Positions 8,897-16,599 are shown, numbered from the stretch's first letter. The stretch is 29,564 nucleotides of DNA from an uncultured Eubacteriales bacterium (GCA_900540045.1 UQEF01000027.1:1-29564), one strand, 5' to 3'. The notes: generated from the letters alone by a model not told the origin. Made by a program: numbers and translations.

Positions 8897-9748
8897 ATGG
8901 GACAGTGCCGGGAGATACGCTGTGAGGACATCGCCGCGACGGTTGCGCGGCTGTGTGTGCAAGCCTGCACGCTGCTGCCGGAGCCGGTGCGGGAGCTGCT
9001 GGAGGGGGCCTGCGAAACGGAGCCCTTCCCGCCTGCCCGGGAAACGCTGCAGCTGATTTGTCATAACGCCGACGTGGCGCGTGAGCGCTGCATGCCCATC
9101 TGCCAGGATACCGGCATGGCCGTGGTCTATGCCGAGCTGGGACAGGATGCGCATATCTGCGGCGGGCTGCTGGAGGATGCGGTCAACGAGGGCGTCAGGC
9201 GCGGATACACCGACGGTTACCTGCGCAAGTCCGTGGTGCGCGACCCCATCCGCCGTGGAAATACGGGCGATAACACCCCCGCCGTGCTGCATGTGCGGCT
9301 GGTTGCGGGCGACCGGCTTAGGCTGACGGTCGCGCCCAAGGGATTCGGCAGCGAGAATATGAGCCGCCTGTGCATGCTCACCCCTGCCCAGGGCCTGGAG
9401 GGCGTAAAGGACTTTGTGGTGGAAACGGCGCGCCTTGCGGGCGCCAACCCCTGTCCGCCCATGATGCTGGGCGTGGGTGTGGGCGGTACCTTTGAGCGCG
9501 TGGCGGAGCTGGCCAAGGAGGCCCTCGTGGAGCTGCGCCAGGGGCCGCATCCCGACCCCTATTACGATGCGCTGGAACGGGAGCTGACGCAGCGCGTCAA
9601 CGCCCTGGGCGTCGGACCTCAGGGCTTCGGAGGGAAAACCACGGCGCTCAGCGTGCGCATCAAGGCAGCGCCTACCCATATCGCCGGCCTGCCGGTTGCG
9701 GTCAACGTGGGCTGCCACGTCACGCGCCATGCCAGCGCGATTCTGTGA
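8897..9748 (+). CDS. Class I fumarase / L-tartrate dehydratase, alpha subunit
   Basis: The catalytic iron-sulfur subunit (283 residues) of a two-subunit hydro-lyase that reversibly adds water to fumarate or dehydrates tartrate-type acids. Family blocks are clear: MPICQDTGMAVV, RGNTGDNTPAVLH, APKGFGSENMSRL, GVGVGGTFERVAELAKEAL and GPQGFGGKTTALSV. Cys69, Cys186 and Cys273 match the spacing of the three [4Fe-4S] ligands of class I fumarases. Being a labile 4Fe-4S enzyme, it fits an anaerobe. GAAGGAGGTC precedes ATG 8897. The beta-subunit gene follows after 19 bp. Sequence alone does not separate fumarate hydratase from L-tartrate dehydratase; fumarase is the default, with a link to the LarA homologue as an inference. 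Confidence 0.9.
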   Translation: MGQCREIRCEDIAATVARLCVQACTLLPEPVRELLEGACETEPFPPARETLQLICHNADVARERCMPICQDTGMAVVYAELGQDAHICGGLLEDAVNEGVRRGYTDGYLRKSVVRDPIRRGNTGDNTPAVLHVRLVAGDRLRLTVAPKGFGSENMSRLCMLTPAQGLEGVKDFVVETARLAGANPCPPMMLGVGVGGTFERVAELAKEALVELRQGPHPDPYYDALERELTQRVNALGVGPQGFGGKTTALSVRIKAAPTHIAGLPVAVNVGCHVTRHASAIL

Positions 9749-9767
9749 GGATTGGGAGGATGCGGCC

Positions 9768-10328
9768 ATGATTCGTTTGAATGCCCCTCTTACGGCGGAG
9801 GCGATCCGAAGCCTGCACGCAGGCGACCGCGTGCTGCTTTCGGGGGTGATCTACACCGCGCGTGACGCGGCGCATGCCCGTTTGTGCGCTGCGCTGGATG
9901 CGGGTGAGGAGCTGCCCGTGGACCTGCGCGGACAGACGGTTTTTTACGCGGGCCCCACGCCCACGCCGCCCGGAAAGGCGTGCGGGGCGATCGGTCCCAC
10001 CACCAGCATGCGCATGGATGCCTTTACGCCCCGGCTGCTGCGCTATGGCGTCAACGCCATGATCGGCAAGGGGGAGAGGGGAGAGGCGGTGCGCGCTGCC
10101 ATCATGGAGACGGGCGCGGTCTACTTTGCGGCCATCGGCGGCTGCGCGGCCTATATGGCCGCCTGCGTGGAGGCGTTGGAGGTGGTCGCCTATGACGACC
10201 TGGGTACTGAGAGCATCAAGCGGCTGACGGTACGCGACCTGCCGCTCACCGTGGCGCTGGATGCCCAGGGGGGCGACGCCTATGCCATGGGTGCGGAGCG
10301 CTACCGGGAACTGTGCCAGAATCCTTGA
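9768..10328 (+). CDS. Class I fumarase / L-tartrate dehydratase, beta subunit
   Basis: The partner subunit (186 residues), equivalent to the C-terminal domain of one-chain class I fumarases. Recognisable blocks are GDRVLLSGVIYTARDAAH, FYAGPTPTPPGK, GPTTSMRMDAF, GKGERGEAV and GGCAAYMAACV. The start is ATG 9768, with GGGAGGA 7 bp upstream; an in-frame ATG at 9696 lies inside the alpha gene and would add residues unlike the family. The length is normal for clostridial beta subunits. It is the last gene before the amino-acid transporter promoter, and no terminator is visible between them. Confidence 0.9.
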   Translation: MIRLNAPLTAEAIRSLHAGDRVLLSGVIYTARDAAHARLCAALDAGEELPVDLRGQTVFYAGPTPTPPGKACGAIGPTTSMRMDAFTPRLLRYGVNAMIGKGERGEAVRAAIMETGAVYFAAIGGCAAYMAACVEALEVVAYDDLGTESIKRLTVRDLPLTVALDAQGGDAYAMGAERYRELCQNP

Positions 10329-10337
10329 AATATAAGG

Positions 10338-10429
10338 GTTATGCATCATCCATTCGCATATGCAGAAAAATGTTGAATATTTATGCAAAAAGAGCTTGAC
10401 AGGATGCATAACTGGTTGTATACTATGCA
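10338..10429 (+). promoter_or_regulatory. Sigma-A-type promoter of the amino-acid transporter with repeated TATGCA operator-like words
   Basis: TTGACA (10396-10401), a 17-bp spacer and TATACT (10419-10424) give a near-perfect promoter. TATGCA occurs at 10340, 10359, 10382 and 10424, and as its complement TGCATA at 10405. The outer context is longer in two copies: GTTATGCATC (10338-10347) is matched by its exact complement GATGCATAAC (10403-10412). The sites overlap the -35/-10 region, so a repressor sensing the transported amino acid or a related metabolite is likely. The regulator is not identified. Confidence 0.75.
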
Positions 10430-10469
10430 CGTTCCCAGATGAACGAGCGAATGAATGGAGGCAACCATC

Positions 10470-11225
10470 ATGAAGAAGATTCTGGCTGTGGCTTTGACGC
10501 TTGCATTGACTTTGACCGCCTTCGCCGCGTGCGCGGAGAGCAAGGAAACCCTGACCATGGCGACCAACGCGTCCTTCCCTCCCTATGAATATGTCGAGGG
10601 CGACCAGGTTGTGGGCATTGATCCCGAAATCGCCGCCGCCGTGTGCGAGAAGATGGGCTACGATCTTGAGATCGTGGATACCGAGTTTGATTCCCTGATC
10701 TCCGGCGTGGCCAGCGGCAAGTACGACTTCGTCATGGCCGGCATGACCGTGACCGAAGAGCGCAAGCAGATGGTCAGCTTCTCTAATACCTACGCCACCG
10801 GCGTTCAGGTCATCATCGTCAAGGACGACAGCCCCATCACCAGCGTGGATGACCTGCTGGCGGACGGCGCGAACTACACCGTCGGCACGCAGAACGCCAC
10901 CACCGGCTACATTTACGCCATGAGCGACATCGAAGAGGCCGGCAAGGGCACTGTCGCCGCTTTCCCCAACGGCAACGAGGCCGTGATGGCGCTGGTCAAC
11001 GGCAAGATCGACTGCGTGATCATCGACAACGAGCCCGCCAAGGCGTATGTCGCCGCCAACGAAGGCCTCAAGATCCTGGACAGCACCTATGTGGTGGAGG
11101 ACTACGCGGCCTGCTTTGCCAAGGACAACACCGAGCTGGTTGAGAAGTTCAACGCGGCGCTGGAAGAGCTGACCGCCGACGGCACCATCCCGGCGATCAT
11201 CGAGAAGTACATCCCGGCCGAATAA
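10470..11225 (+). CDS. Amino-acid ABC transporter substrate-binding protein (family 3)
   Basis: The extracytoplasmic binding protein (251 residues) of a polar amino-acid importer. Residues 1-23 are a signal peptide (MKKILAVALTLALTLTAFAA then Cys). The Cys could be a lipid-modified anchor, although Phe at -3 makes a poor lipobox; cleavage at ACA|ES by signal peptidase I is the alternative. Family motifs include TNASFPPYEY, GIDPEIAAAVCEKMG, AGMTVTEERKQMVSFS (the Arg normally holds the ligand carboxylate) and IDNEPAKAYV (the Asp normally holds the ligand amine). ATG 10470 is chosen because ATGGAGG upstream is its ribosome site and gives a standard signal peptide. The ligand could be cystine, glutamine, arginine or another polar amino acid. 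Confidence 0.92.
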   Translation: MKKILAVALTLALTLTAFAACAESKETLTMATNASFPPYEYVEGDQVVGIDPEIAAAVCEKMGYDLEIVDTEFDSLISGVASGKYDFVMAGMTVTEERKQMVSFSNTYATGVQVIIVKDDSPITSVDDLLADGANYTVGTQNATTGYIYAMSDIEEAGKGTVAAFPNGNEAVMALVNGKIDCVIIDNEPAKAYVAANEGLKILDSTYVVEDYAACFAKDNTELVEKFNAALEELTADGTIPAIIEKYIPAE

Positions 11226-11242
11226 TCCAACCGGATGCAGCA

Positions 11243-11271
11243 GGGGAGCGGCAGCGCCGCCCCCCTTTCTT
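11243..11271 (+). terminator. Intercistronic hairpin between binding protein and permease
   Basis: GGGG-A-GCGGC (11243-11252) pairs with GCCGCCCCC (11256-11264) around an AGC loop; there is a single A bulge, and TTTCTTC follows. It resembles a leaky terminator or a 3'-end stabiliser. Either would make the binding protein more abundant than the membrane components, a common pattern in such importers. Confidence 0.5.
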
Positions 11272-11301
11272 CGCACCAAAGACTGATAGGGGGCTGAGCG
11301 C

Positions 11302-12051
11302 GTGACGCTTCTGACAGACCTTGCGGCGTGGTTTGACGACGTAAAGGCCGAATTTATTCTGAATTTCATTGACAAAAACCGCTGGCGCATGCTGCTGACC
11401 GGCCTGGGCAATACGCTGCTGATCGCGCTTCTTGCCTGCCTGATCGGCATTGTGCTGGGCGTGGTCGTGGCCATTCTGCGCACCACGTGGGATAATGCCG
11501 GCTCTGGCATGCGAAAGGGCCCGGCGCGCCTGATCTTTGCATTTTTGAACCGGCTGTGCCTGATCTACACCACCATCATCCGCGGCACGCCCATGGTCAT
11601 CCAGCTTCTGATTATGTATTACATCATCTTCGCCACATCGGACAATGGCGTGATGGTGGCCACGCTGGCTTTCGGCATCAACAGCGGCGCGTATGTGTCG
11701 GAGATTTTCCGCTCCGGCATCATGAGCATCGACAAGGGACAGATGGAGGCGGGCCGCAGTCTGGGTCTGAATTACCTCAAGACCATGTGGTTCGTCATCG
11801 CGCCGCAGGTCCTCAAAACCGTTCTGCCCACGCTGGCCAACGAGTTCATCACCCTGCTGAAGGAGACCTCCGTGGCGGGCTACGTCGCCGTCAGCGACCT
11901 GACCTTCGCGGGCAACCGCATCCGGGGCGTCACCTATTCGCCGTTCATGCCGCTGATTGCGGTGGCAATCATCTATCTGATTCTGGTCATGTTCCTCACC
12001 CGTATGGTGGGCAAGCTGGAAAGGAGGCTGCGTCAGGGTGATAACCGTTAA
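11302..12051 (+). CDS. Amino-acid ABC transporter permease (HisMQ family)
   Basis: The integral membrane component (249 residues) of the polar amino-acid importer. After an amphipathic N-terminus there are about five hydrophobic segments (for example [33 protein letters not shown] and [15 protein letters not shown]). The cytoplasmic EAA loop that contacts the ATPase is [21 protein letters not shown] in part (from about residue 153). RGTPMVIQ is typical of the family. The start is GTG 11302 with AGGGGG upstream. Its last 14 bp overlap the ATPase gene, so the two are translated in a coupled way. It could function as a homodimer, since no second permease gene is present. Confidence 0.94.
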   Translation: MTLLTDLAAWFDDVKAEFILNFIDKNRWRMLLTGLGNTLLIALLACLIGIVLGVVVAILRTTWDNAGSGMRKGPARLIFAFLNRLCLIYTTIIRGTPMVIQLLIMYYIIFATSDNGVMVATLAFGINSGAYVSEIFRSGIMSIDKGQMEAGRSLGLNYLKTMWFVIAPQVLKTVLPTLANEFITLLKETSVAGYVAVSDLTFAGNRIRGVTYSPFMPLIAVAIIYLILVMFLTRMVGKLERRLRQGDNR

Positions 12052-12760
12052 GGGACTCAAAAAATCCTTTGGGCAGCTCGAGGTCCTCAAGGGCATCGAC
12101 CAGCATATTGCTCCCGGCGAAAAAGTCGTGATCATCGGCCCCAGCGGTTCGGGCAAGAGCACCTTTCTGCGCTGCCTGAATCTGCTTGAGCGGCCCACCG
12201 AAGGGCAGATTCTCTTTGAAGGCACCGACATCACCGACCCCAAATGCGACATCAACCTGATCCGCCGCCGCATGGGCATGGTGTTTCAGCAATTCAACCT
12301 GTTTCCGCATCTGACCGTGATGCAGAACCTTACGCTGGCTCCCACTCAGACCGGCCAGATGTCCAAAGAAGCGGCGACCGAAAAGGCCACCCAGCTGTTG
12401 GCGCGCGTGGGTCTGCTGGAGAAGGCGGGCGTATATCCCAAGCAGCTTTCCGGCGGACAGCAGCAGCGCATCGCCATTGTGCGCGCCCTATGCATGAACC
12501 CCGACGTGATGCTCTTTGACGAACCCACCAGCGCCCTGGACCCCGAAATGGTGGGCGAGGTGCTGGACGTGATGAAGAAGCTCGCCGCCGAGGGCATGAC
12601 CATGGTGGTCGTGACGCACGAGATGGGCTTTGCCCGCGAGGTGGGCGACCGCGTCCTCTTCATGGACGAGGGCCGCGTGCTGGAAGAGGGAACGCCCCGC
12701 GACATTTTTGAAAACCCGCAGAATCCCCGGACGCAGGACTTCCTGCGCAAGGTCCTCTAA
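12038..12760 (+). CDS. Amino-acid ABC transporter ATPase (GlnQ/HisP family)
   Basis: The cytoplasmic ATPase (240 residues) of the importer. Walker [10 protein letters not shown] is at 34-42, the Q-loop is [10 protein letters not shown], the signature LSGGQQQR begins at 137, Walker [15 protein letters not shown] includes Glu162, and the H-loop is VVTHEMGFA. It starts at GTG 12038 with AAGGAGG 10 bp upstream and overlaps the permease gene by 14 bp. It completes a minimal one-permease importer: binding protein, permease, ATPase. The operon's terminator appears to lie about 300 bp further on, past a cluster of palindromic repeats. Confidence 0.96.
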   Translation: MITVKGLKKSFGQLEVLKGIDQHIAPGEKVVIIGPSGSGKSTFLRCLNLLERPTEGQILFEGTDITDPKCDINLIRRRMGMVFQQFNLFPHLTVMQNLTLAPTQTGQMSKEAATEKATQLLARVGLLEKAGVYPKQLSGGQQQRIAIVRALCMNPDVMLFDEPTSALDPEMVGEVLDVMKKLAAEGMTMVVVTHEMGFAREVGDRVLFMDEGRVLEEGTPRDIFENPQNPRTQDFLRKVL

Positions 12761-12762
12761 CC

Positions 12763-13010
12763 CCAGGGCTGACGCCCTGGACCCAATTCCGCCGGAGGGC
12801 GTGGGTACCGGGGCGGTCCAGGGCTATGCCCTGGACCCAATTCCGCCGGAGATGACGGATAGTGGGGCGGGCTCCCCGCGACCAGGGCTGACGCCCTGGA
12901 CCCAATTCCGCCGGAGGACGTGGGTGCCGGGGCGGGCTCCCCGCGGCCGGGGCTGACGCCCTGGACCCGACTCCGCCGGAGGGCGTGAGCGCCGGGGCGG
13001 GCTCCCCGCG
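12763..13010. repeat. Four tandem palindromic repeat units (55-65 bp each)
   Basis: Each unit begins with a perfect palindrome, CCAGGGC-TGAC-GCCCTGG in units 1 and 3 (12763, 12882), a TAT-loop version in unit 2 (12818, arms extendable to 10 bp) and CCGGGGC in unit 4 (12947). Each continues with ACCCAATTCCGCCGGAG or a close variant, and units 2-4 end in GGGGCGGGCTCCCCGCG, a second small hairpin. Unit starts are 55, 64 and 65 bp apart. The cluster follows directly after the ATPase stop codon. It resembles a mobile intergenic palindromic element family present in several copies; its role (mRNA end, attenuation, or a selfish element) is unknown. Confidence 0.85.
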
Positions 13011-13054
13011 TTCGGAGTTTCAGGACAGACGCGCTCCCTGCGCAAAAATCAGAG

Positions 13055-13118
13055 AATCCCTGCCGGTCAGGTGGTCACAGCAGCGTTGAACGGTGCTGGC
13101 TGACCGGCAGGGATTTTT
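13055..13118 (+). terminator. Long-stem terminator after the amino-acid transporter operon
   Basis: AATCCCTGCCGGTCAG (13055-13070) pairs exactly with CTGACCGGCAGGGATT (13100-13115), followed by a T-run (13114-13118). The 29-nt loop holds a smaller CAGCA/TGCTG stem. On the other strand the stem is followed closely by GATTTTTG, so it could also stop antisense transcription. Confidence 0.8.
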
Positions 13119-13324
13119 CGCGCCCGGATATTCTTTCGTGCCCGGAGATTCTTTGACTTTTGAGAAATGTTGCGGATCACGCAATACGCAGGGAAATCAA
13201 AAATGCCATTCTTTTGCAGCCGGCTCCGCAGGCCCTTTTGGGCAGAGGTGCCGCCGCATTGGTGCGCCCCGCCCCCTTCCCCTGAATTTCCCAAAATTCT
13301 TGAAAAAAATCCCCACAAAAAGAG
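13119..13324. other. Intergenic spacer with a short tandem duplication
   Basis: CGCGCCCGGATATTCTTT (13119-13136) is followed directly by CGTGCCCGGAGATTCTTT (13137-13154), an 18-bp tandem copy with two differences. The remainder shows no gene with a credible start and ribosome site, and no further promoter that I can support before 13325. Confidence 0.55.
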
Positions 13325-13354
13325 TTTACAAGTTGCGCGGAACTGTGCTATAAT
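13325..13354 (+). promoter_or_regulatory. Sigma-A-type promoter of the alpha ribosomal operon
   Basis: TTTACA (13325-13330), an 18-bp spacer and a consensus TATAAT (13349-13354), with TG one base upstream of the -10 (TGCTATAAT, extended -10). It is A/T-rich upstream (CACAAAAAGAG). It lies about 210 nt before rpsM and is the only promoter seen for the five-gene ribosomal cluster. Confidence 0.85.
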
Positions 13355-13359
13355 TCAAA

Positions 13360-13567
13360 AGTTGGAGTATGCCGGGAGCCGTGGGCGGCTGCATGCGCTC
13401 AAAAGGCGCGTGACCACGGGCCGGGCGGAAACATCATCACTGACAAAGCGCGGCCGTCAGGGCCGTGCGGGGGCTTGGGATGCGCTTCGCTCTCTCTACG
13501 TGGACGCTTCCAACTTCAAGAGCCCCTTCGGCTCAAGAGAGCACATTACATGGAGGTGTAACCACAC
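13360..13567 (+). promoter_or_regulatory. Structured 5' leader of rpsM
   Basis: About 208 nt of untranslated leader. Visible helices are CCGTGG (13379-13384) with CCACGG (13414-13419), enclosing GCGC/GCGC (13395-13398 and 13406-13409); a GC-rich hairpin around GCGCGGCCGTCAGGGCCGTGC; and GAGCC-CCTTC-GGCTC shortly before the ribosome site GGAGGT (13552-13557). Ribosomal operons are often autoregulated by one of their own proteins binding such a leader; S4 does this for the alpha operon in Escherichia coli. Whether that occurs here is inference, and no known leader family is matched with confidence. Confidence 0.5.
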
Positions 13568-13945
13568 ATGGCACGTATTGCGGGCGTAGACCTGCCCAGG
13601 GAAAAGCGTGTGGAGATCGGCCTGACCTACATCTTCGGCATCGGCCTGGCCACGTCCAAGCAGATCCTCGCCGAAACCGAGATCAATCCCGATACCCGCG
13701 TCAAGGACCTCAGCGAAAACGATGTGAGCAAGCTTCGTGAATACATCGAGCATCACGTCAAGGTGGAGGGCGACCTTCGCCGTGAGGTGTCCCTCAACAT
13801 CAAGCGTCTGGTGGAGATCGGCTGCTATCGCGGCGTGCGCCACCGCCGCAACCTGCCCGTCCGCGGACAGAACACCAAGAACAACGCGCGTACCCGCAAG
13901 GGCCCCAAGCGCACCATCGCGGGCAAGAAGAAGGCCACTCGTTAA
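13568..13945 (+). CDS. rpsM: 30S ribosomal protein S13
   Basis: Head-of-subunit protein S13 (125 residues), which contacts S19, 16S rRNA and the P-site tRNA. The N-terminus [21 protein letters not shown] in part is diagnostic, as are GIG-x-TSKQIL and the basic C-terminal tail [24 protein letters not shown] in part. GGAGGT lies 10 bp before ATG 13568. It is the first gene of the alpha operon here; infA and rpmJ, which usually precede it, are not in the 800 bp upstream. Confidence 0.98.
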   Translation: MARIAGVDLPREKRVEIGLTYIFGIGLATSKQILAETEINPDTRVKDLSENDVSKLREYIEHHVKVEGDLRREVSLNIKRLVEIGCYRGVRHRRNLPVRGQNTKNNARTRKGPKRTIAGKKKATR

Positions 13946-13989
13946 CCAGACGCAAAGTATGCTGATTCAGCACGGAGGGATGAACAAAC

Positions 13990-14391
13990 ATGGCACCCAA
14001 GCAAAAGCTTAAGAAGGTAACGCGCAAGCGCCGTGAAAAGAAGCTCGTCGAGCGTGGCGCCGCGCATATCCGTTCTTCCTTTAACAATACCATCGTTACC
14101 CTGACCGACACCAACGGCAACGCCCTCAGCTGGGCCAGCGCCGGCGGCTTGGGTTTCCGTGGAAGCAAGAAGTCCACGCCCTTTGCCGCTCAGATGGCTG
14201 CTGAGACCGCCGCAAAGGCCGCCATGGAGTTTGGCCTCAAGACTGTCGAGGTCTATGTCAAGGGCCCCGGTTCCGGGCGTGAGGCCGCCATCCGCAGCCT
14301 GCAGGCCGCGGGTCTGGAAGTCAACATGATCAAAGACGTTACACCCATTCCGCACAACGGATGCCGTCCGCCCAAGCGTAGAAGAGTGTAA
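13990..14391 (+). CDS. rpsK: 30S ribosomal protein S11
   Basis: Platform protein S11 (133 residues), near the E-site mRNA path with S7 and S18. It has the expected blocks [57 protein letters not shown] and [18 protein letters not shown]. Its N-terminus is basic and free of a signal. GGAGGG precedes ATG 13990. It is co-transcribed with rpsM (44-bp gap) and rpsD (24-bp gap). Confidence 0.98.
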   Translation: MAPKQKLKKVTRKRREKKLVERGAAHIRSSFNNTIVTLTDTNGNALSWASAGGLGFRGSKKSTPFAAQMAAETAAKAAMEFGLKTVEVYVKGPGSGREAAIRSLQAAGLEVNMIKDVTPIPHNGCRPPKRRRV

Positions 14392-14415
14392 GGATTTCGA
14401 GGAGGTACAATCAAC

Positions 14416-15042
14416 ATGGCAAGATATACCGATTCCGTGTGCCGTATGTGCCGCCGCGAGGGCACCAAGCTCTTCCTCAAGGGCGAGAAGTGCTTCTCGT
14501 CCAAGTGCGCGCAGCAGAACCGCCCCACCCCTCCGGGCCAGCATGGACAGGCCCGGCAGCGTAAGGCGAGCGAGTACGGCCTCCAGCTTCGTGAAAAGCA
14601 GAAAGCCCGCCGCGCCTATGGCCTGATGGAAGGCCAGTTCAAGCGCACCTTTGCCCGTGCCACCGGCATGAAGGGCATCACCGGCGACAACCTGCTCCAG
14701 CTCCTCGAGCTGCGCCTGGATAATGTCGTCTACCGCAGCGGCCTTGCCGCCAGCCGCGCTCAGGCCCGTCAGCTCGTCTGCCACGGCCTGATGACCGTCA
14801 ACGGCAAGAAGGTGGACATCCCCTCCTACACCGTCAAGCAGGGCGATGTGATCGGCGTCAAGTCCACCAAGAAGGATATCGCCATCTTCAAGGCTGCCAA
14901 GGAAGGTTCCGGCCGCGTGGTGCCCAAGTGGCTCACCACCGACCTTGAAAACCTCACCGCCACCGTCGCCGCCCTGCCGCAGCGCGATGACGTCGACTTG
15001 ACCCTGCAGGAAAACATGATCGTCGAGTTCTACTCTCGTTAG
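14416..15042 (+). CDS. rpsD: 30S ribosomal protein S4
   Basis: Assembly-initiating protein S4 (208 residues), which binds the 5' domain of 16S rRNA. It is the zinc-ribbon (C+) form: Cys9, Cys12, Cys26 and Cys31 are all present. The S4 RNA-binding domain runs from about residue 95 (LELRLDNVVYRSGLAASRAQ onward). In many bacteria S4 also represses its own operon. GAGGAGG lies upstream of ATG 14416. Having the zinc-binding form is typical of clostridia and many other bacteria; some species swap in a zinc-free copy elsewhere, and none is visible here. Confidence 0.98.
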   Translation: MARYTDSVCRMCRREGTKLFLKGEKCFSSKCAQQNRPTPPGQHGQARQRKASEYGLQLREKQKARRAYGLMEGQFKRTFARATGMKGITGDNLLQLLELRLDNVVYRSGLAASRAQARQLVCHGLMTVNGKKVDIPSYTVKQGDVIGVKSTKKDIAIFKAAKEGSGRVVPKWLTTDLENLTATVAALPQRDDVDLTLQENMIVEFYSR

Positions 15043-15094
15043 GATGAGGCGTTACTCCCTCAACCCAATGGCTTAAAACAGGAGGGTAAAACGA

Positions 15095-16039
15095 ATGATC
15101 GAAATCGAAAAGGCGCGCATCGACTGTGCGGAGCTCAGCCCGGATGGCACCTACGGCAAATTCGTCGTGGAGCCCCTGGAGCGCGGCTTTGGCAACACGC
15201 TGGGCAACGCCCTGCGGCGTGTGCTCCTTAGCTCGCTGCCCGGCGTGGCCGTGACCAGCATCAAGATCGAGGGCATTCAGCATGAGTTCTCCACCGTGCC
15301 CGGCGTCACCGAGGACGTGAGCGAGCTCATCCTGAACCTCAAGACCTTGTCGGCCAAGCTGTATTCCGATCAGCCCAAAACCGTCATGCTCGATGTGAAG
15401 GGCCCCGCCGAGGTCAAGGCCAGGGACATCGCCATTGATGACGAGCTTGAGTTCATCGATCCGGAGATGCATATCGCCACCCTCAACGAGGACGCCCACC
15501 TGCAAATGACGCTGACCATCGACAAGGGCCGTGGGTACGTGAGCGCGGAAAAGAACAAGTACCCCAACATGCCCATCGGGGTCATTCCGATCGACTCCAT
15601 CTTCACCCCCATCCGCAAGGTCAACTACACGGTGACCGATATCCGCGTGGGCCAGATCACCGACTATGACAAGCTGACCCTGGAGGTGTGGACCAACGGC
15701 AGCGTTCAGCCTGACGAGGCCATCAGCCTTGCCGCCAAGATCCTCACCGAGCATCTGACCCTGTTCGTCGGCCTGACCGATCAGGTGACCACCATCTCCT
15801 TCACCGATCAGGAAGACGACAAGAAGGAAAAAGTGCTCGAGATGACCATCGAGGAGCTGGACCTGAGTGTGCGTGCCTACAATTGCCTCAAGCGCGCGGG
15901 TATCAACACCGTTGCGGAGCTGGTGCAGCGCAACCAGGAGGATATGATGAAGGTGCGCAACCTCGGCCGCAAGAGCCTGGAGGAAGTGGAGCAGAAGCTC
16001 GAAGCGCTTAACCTCTCGCTGCGCCCCAGCGACGAATAA
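15095..16039 (+). CDS. rpoA: DNA-directed RNA polymerase alpha subunit
   Basis: RNA polymerase alpha (314 residues). Residues 1 to about 230 are the dimerising N-terminal domain ([20 protein letters not shown], and [12 protein letters not shown]). A short acidic linker (DQEDDKKEK) leads to the C-terminal domain at about 248-314, which binds UP-element DNA and activators through helix-hairpin-helix residues ([16 protein letters not shown], and [14 protein letters not shown]). AGGAGGG precedes ATG 15095. It lies in its standard place between rpsD and rplQ. Confidence 0.98.
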   Translation: MIEIEKARIDCAELSPDGTYGKFVVEPLERGFGNTLGNALRRVLLSSLPGVAVTSIKIEGIQHEFSTVPGVTEDVSELILNLKTLSAKLYSDQPKTVMLDVKGPAEVKARDIAIDDELEFIDPEMHIATLNEDAHLQMTLTIDKGRGYVSAEKNKYPNMPIGVIPIDSIFTPIRKVNYTVTDIRVGQITDYDKLTLEVWTNGSVQPDEAISLAAKILTEHLTLFVGLTDQVTTISFTDQEDDKKEKVLEMTIEELDLSVRAYNCLKRAGINTVAELVQRNQEDMMKVRNLGRKSLEEVEQKLEALNLSLRPSDE

Positions 16040-16072
16040 CCGACCGATTCCCTAAAAGGAGGATAACATACC

Positions 16073-16582
16073 ATGGCACAACGGAAACTGGGCCGTACTG
16101 CCGATCAGCGCAAGGCGCTTTTGCGCAATCAGGTGACCAACCTGATTTGGTATGGCCGCATCGAGACGACCGAGGCCCGCGCCAAGGAAGTGCGCCGTGC
16201 CGCCGAGCGCCTGATCACGCTTGCGGTCAACGAGTGCGATAACACCGTGGAAGTCACCAAGGAAACCCATAACGACAAGGGCCAGCTCGTGACCCTCAAC
16301 GTGGTCAACGACGCCCCCAGCAAGCTGCATGCCCGCCGCCTGATGATGAGCTACCTCTATGAGCTCAAGGATGTGCAGCGCAAGGACGAGGACAAGGCCG
16401 ACTGGAAGGAGCGCACCAAGGACGTCAAGTATCCCGTGGTGGAGAAGCTCTTCCGCGAATATGGCCCCAAGTTCAAAAAGCGCAACGAGGAAAAGAAGTG
16501 CGCCGGTGGCTACACCCGCATTTACAAGCTCGGACCCCGTCGCGGCGACGCTGCCGAGATGTGCGTGATCGAGATCATCTGA
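16073..16582 (+). CDS. rplQ: 50S ribosomal protein L17, with internal insertions
   Basis: Large-subunit protein L17 at the exit-tunnel side. The conserved ends are clear: MAQRKLGRTADQRKALLRNQ, ETTEARAKEVR and GGYTRIYKLGPRRGDAAEM. It is 169 residues, whereas Bacillus L17 is about 120. The extra residues fall in two places: about 51-85, between the ITLA helix and the HARR motif, and about 100-120, a charged stretch (KDEDKADWKERTKD). Both keep the frame and the codon usage of neighbouring ribosomal genes, so they look like genuine lineage-specific insertions rather than sequencing errors. AAAAGGAGG precedes ATG 16073. It is the last gene of the operon. Confidence 0.97.
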   Translation: MAQRKLGRTADQRKALLRNQVTNLIWYGRIETTEARAKEVRRAAERLITLAVNECDNTVEVTKETHNDKGQLVTLNVVNDAPSKLHARRLMMSYLYELKDVQRKDEDKADWKERTKDVKYPVVEKLFREYGPKFKKRNEEKKCAGGYTRIYKLGPRRGDAAEMCVIEII

Positions 16583-16599
16583 TCCATGGGCTTTGCACA

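Noticed and set aside
9720..11510. A 596-codon minus-strand frame over fumarase and binding-protein genes
   Set aside because: It crosses a clear plus-strand promoter and several plus-strand genes and has no recognisable domain.
12630..12956. A 108-codon frame running from the ATPase gene into the repeat cluster
   Set aside because: It is out of frame with the ATPase and its C-terminal part is a translation of the palindromic repeats.
12763..13010. CRISPR array
   Set aside because: The repeats are palindromic and vary in length, there are no unique spacers of constant size, and no cas genes are nearby.
13093..13589. Two overlapping plus-strand open frames before rpsM
   Set aside because: No family match and no ribosome site. 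They run through the terminator, the rpsM promoter and its leader.
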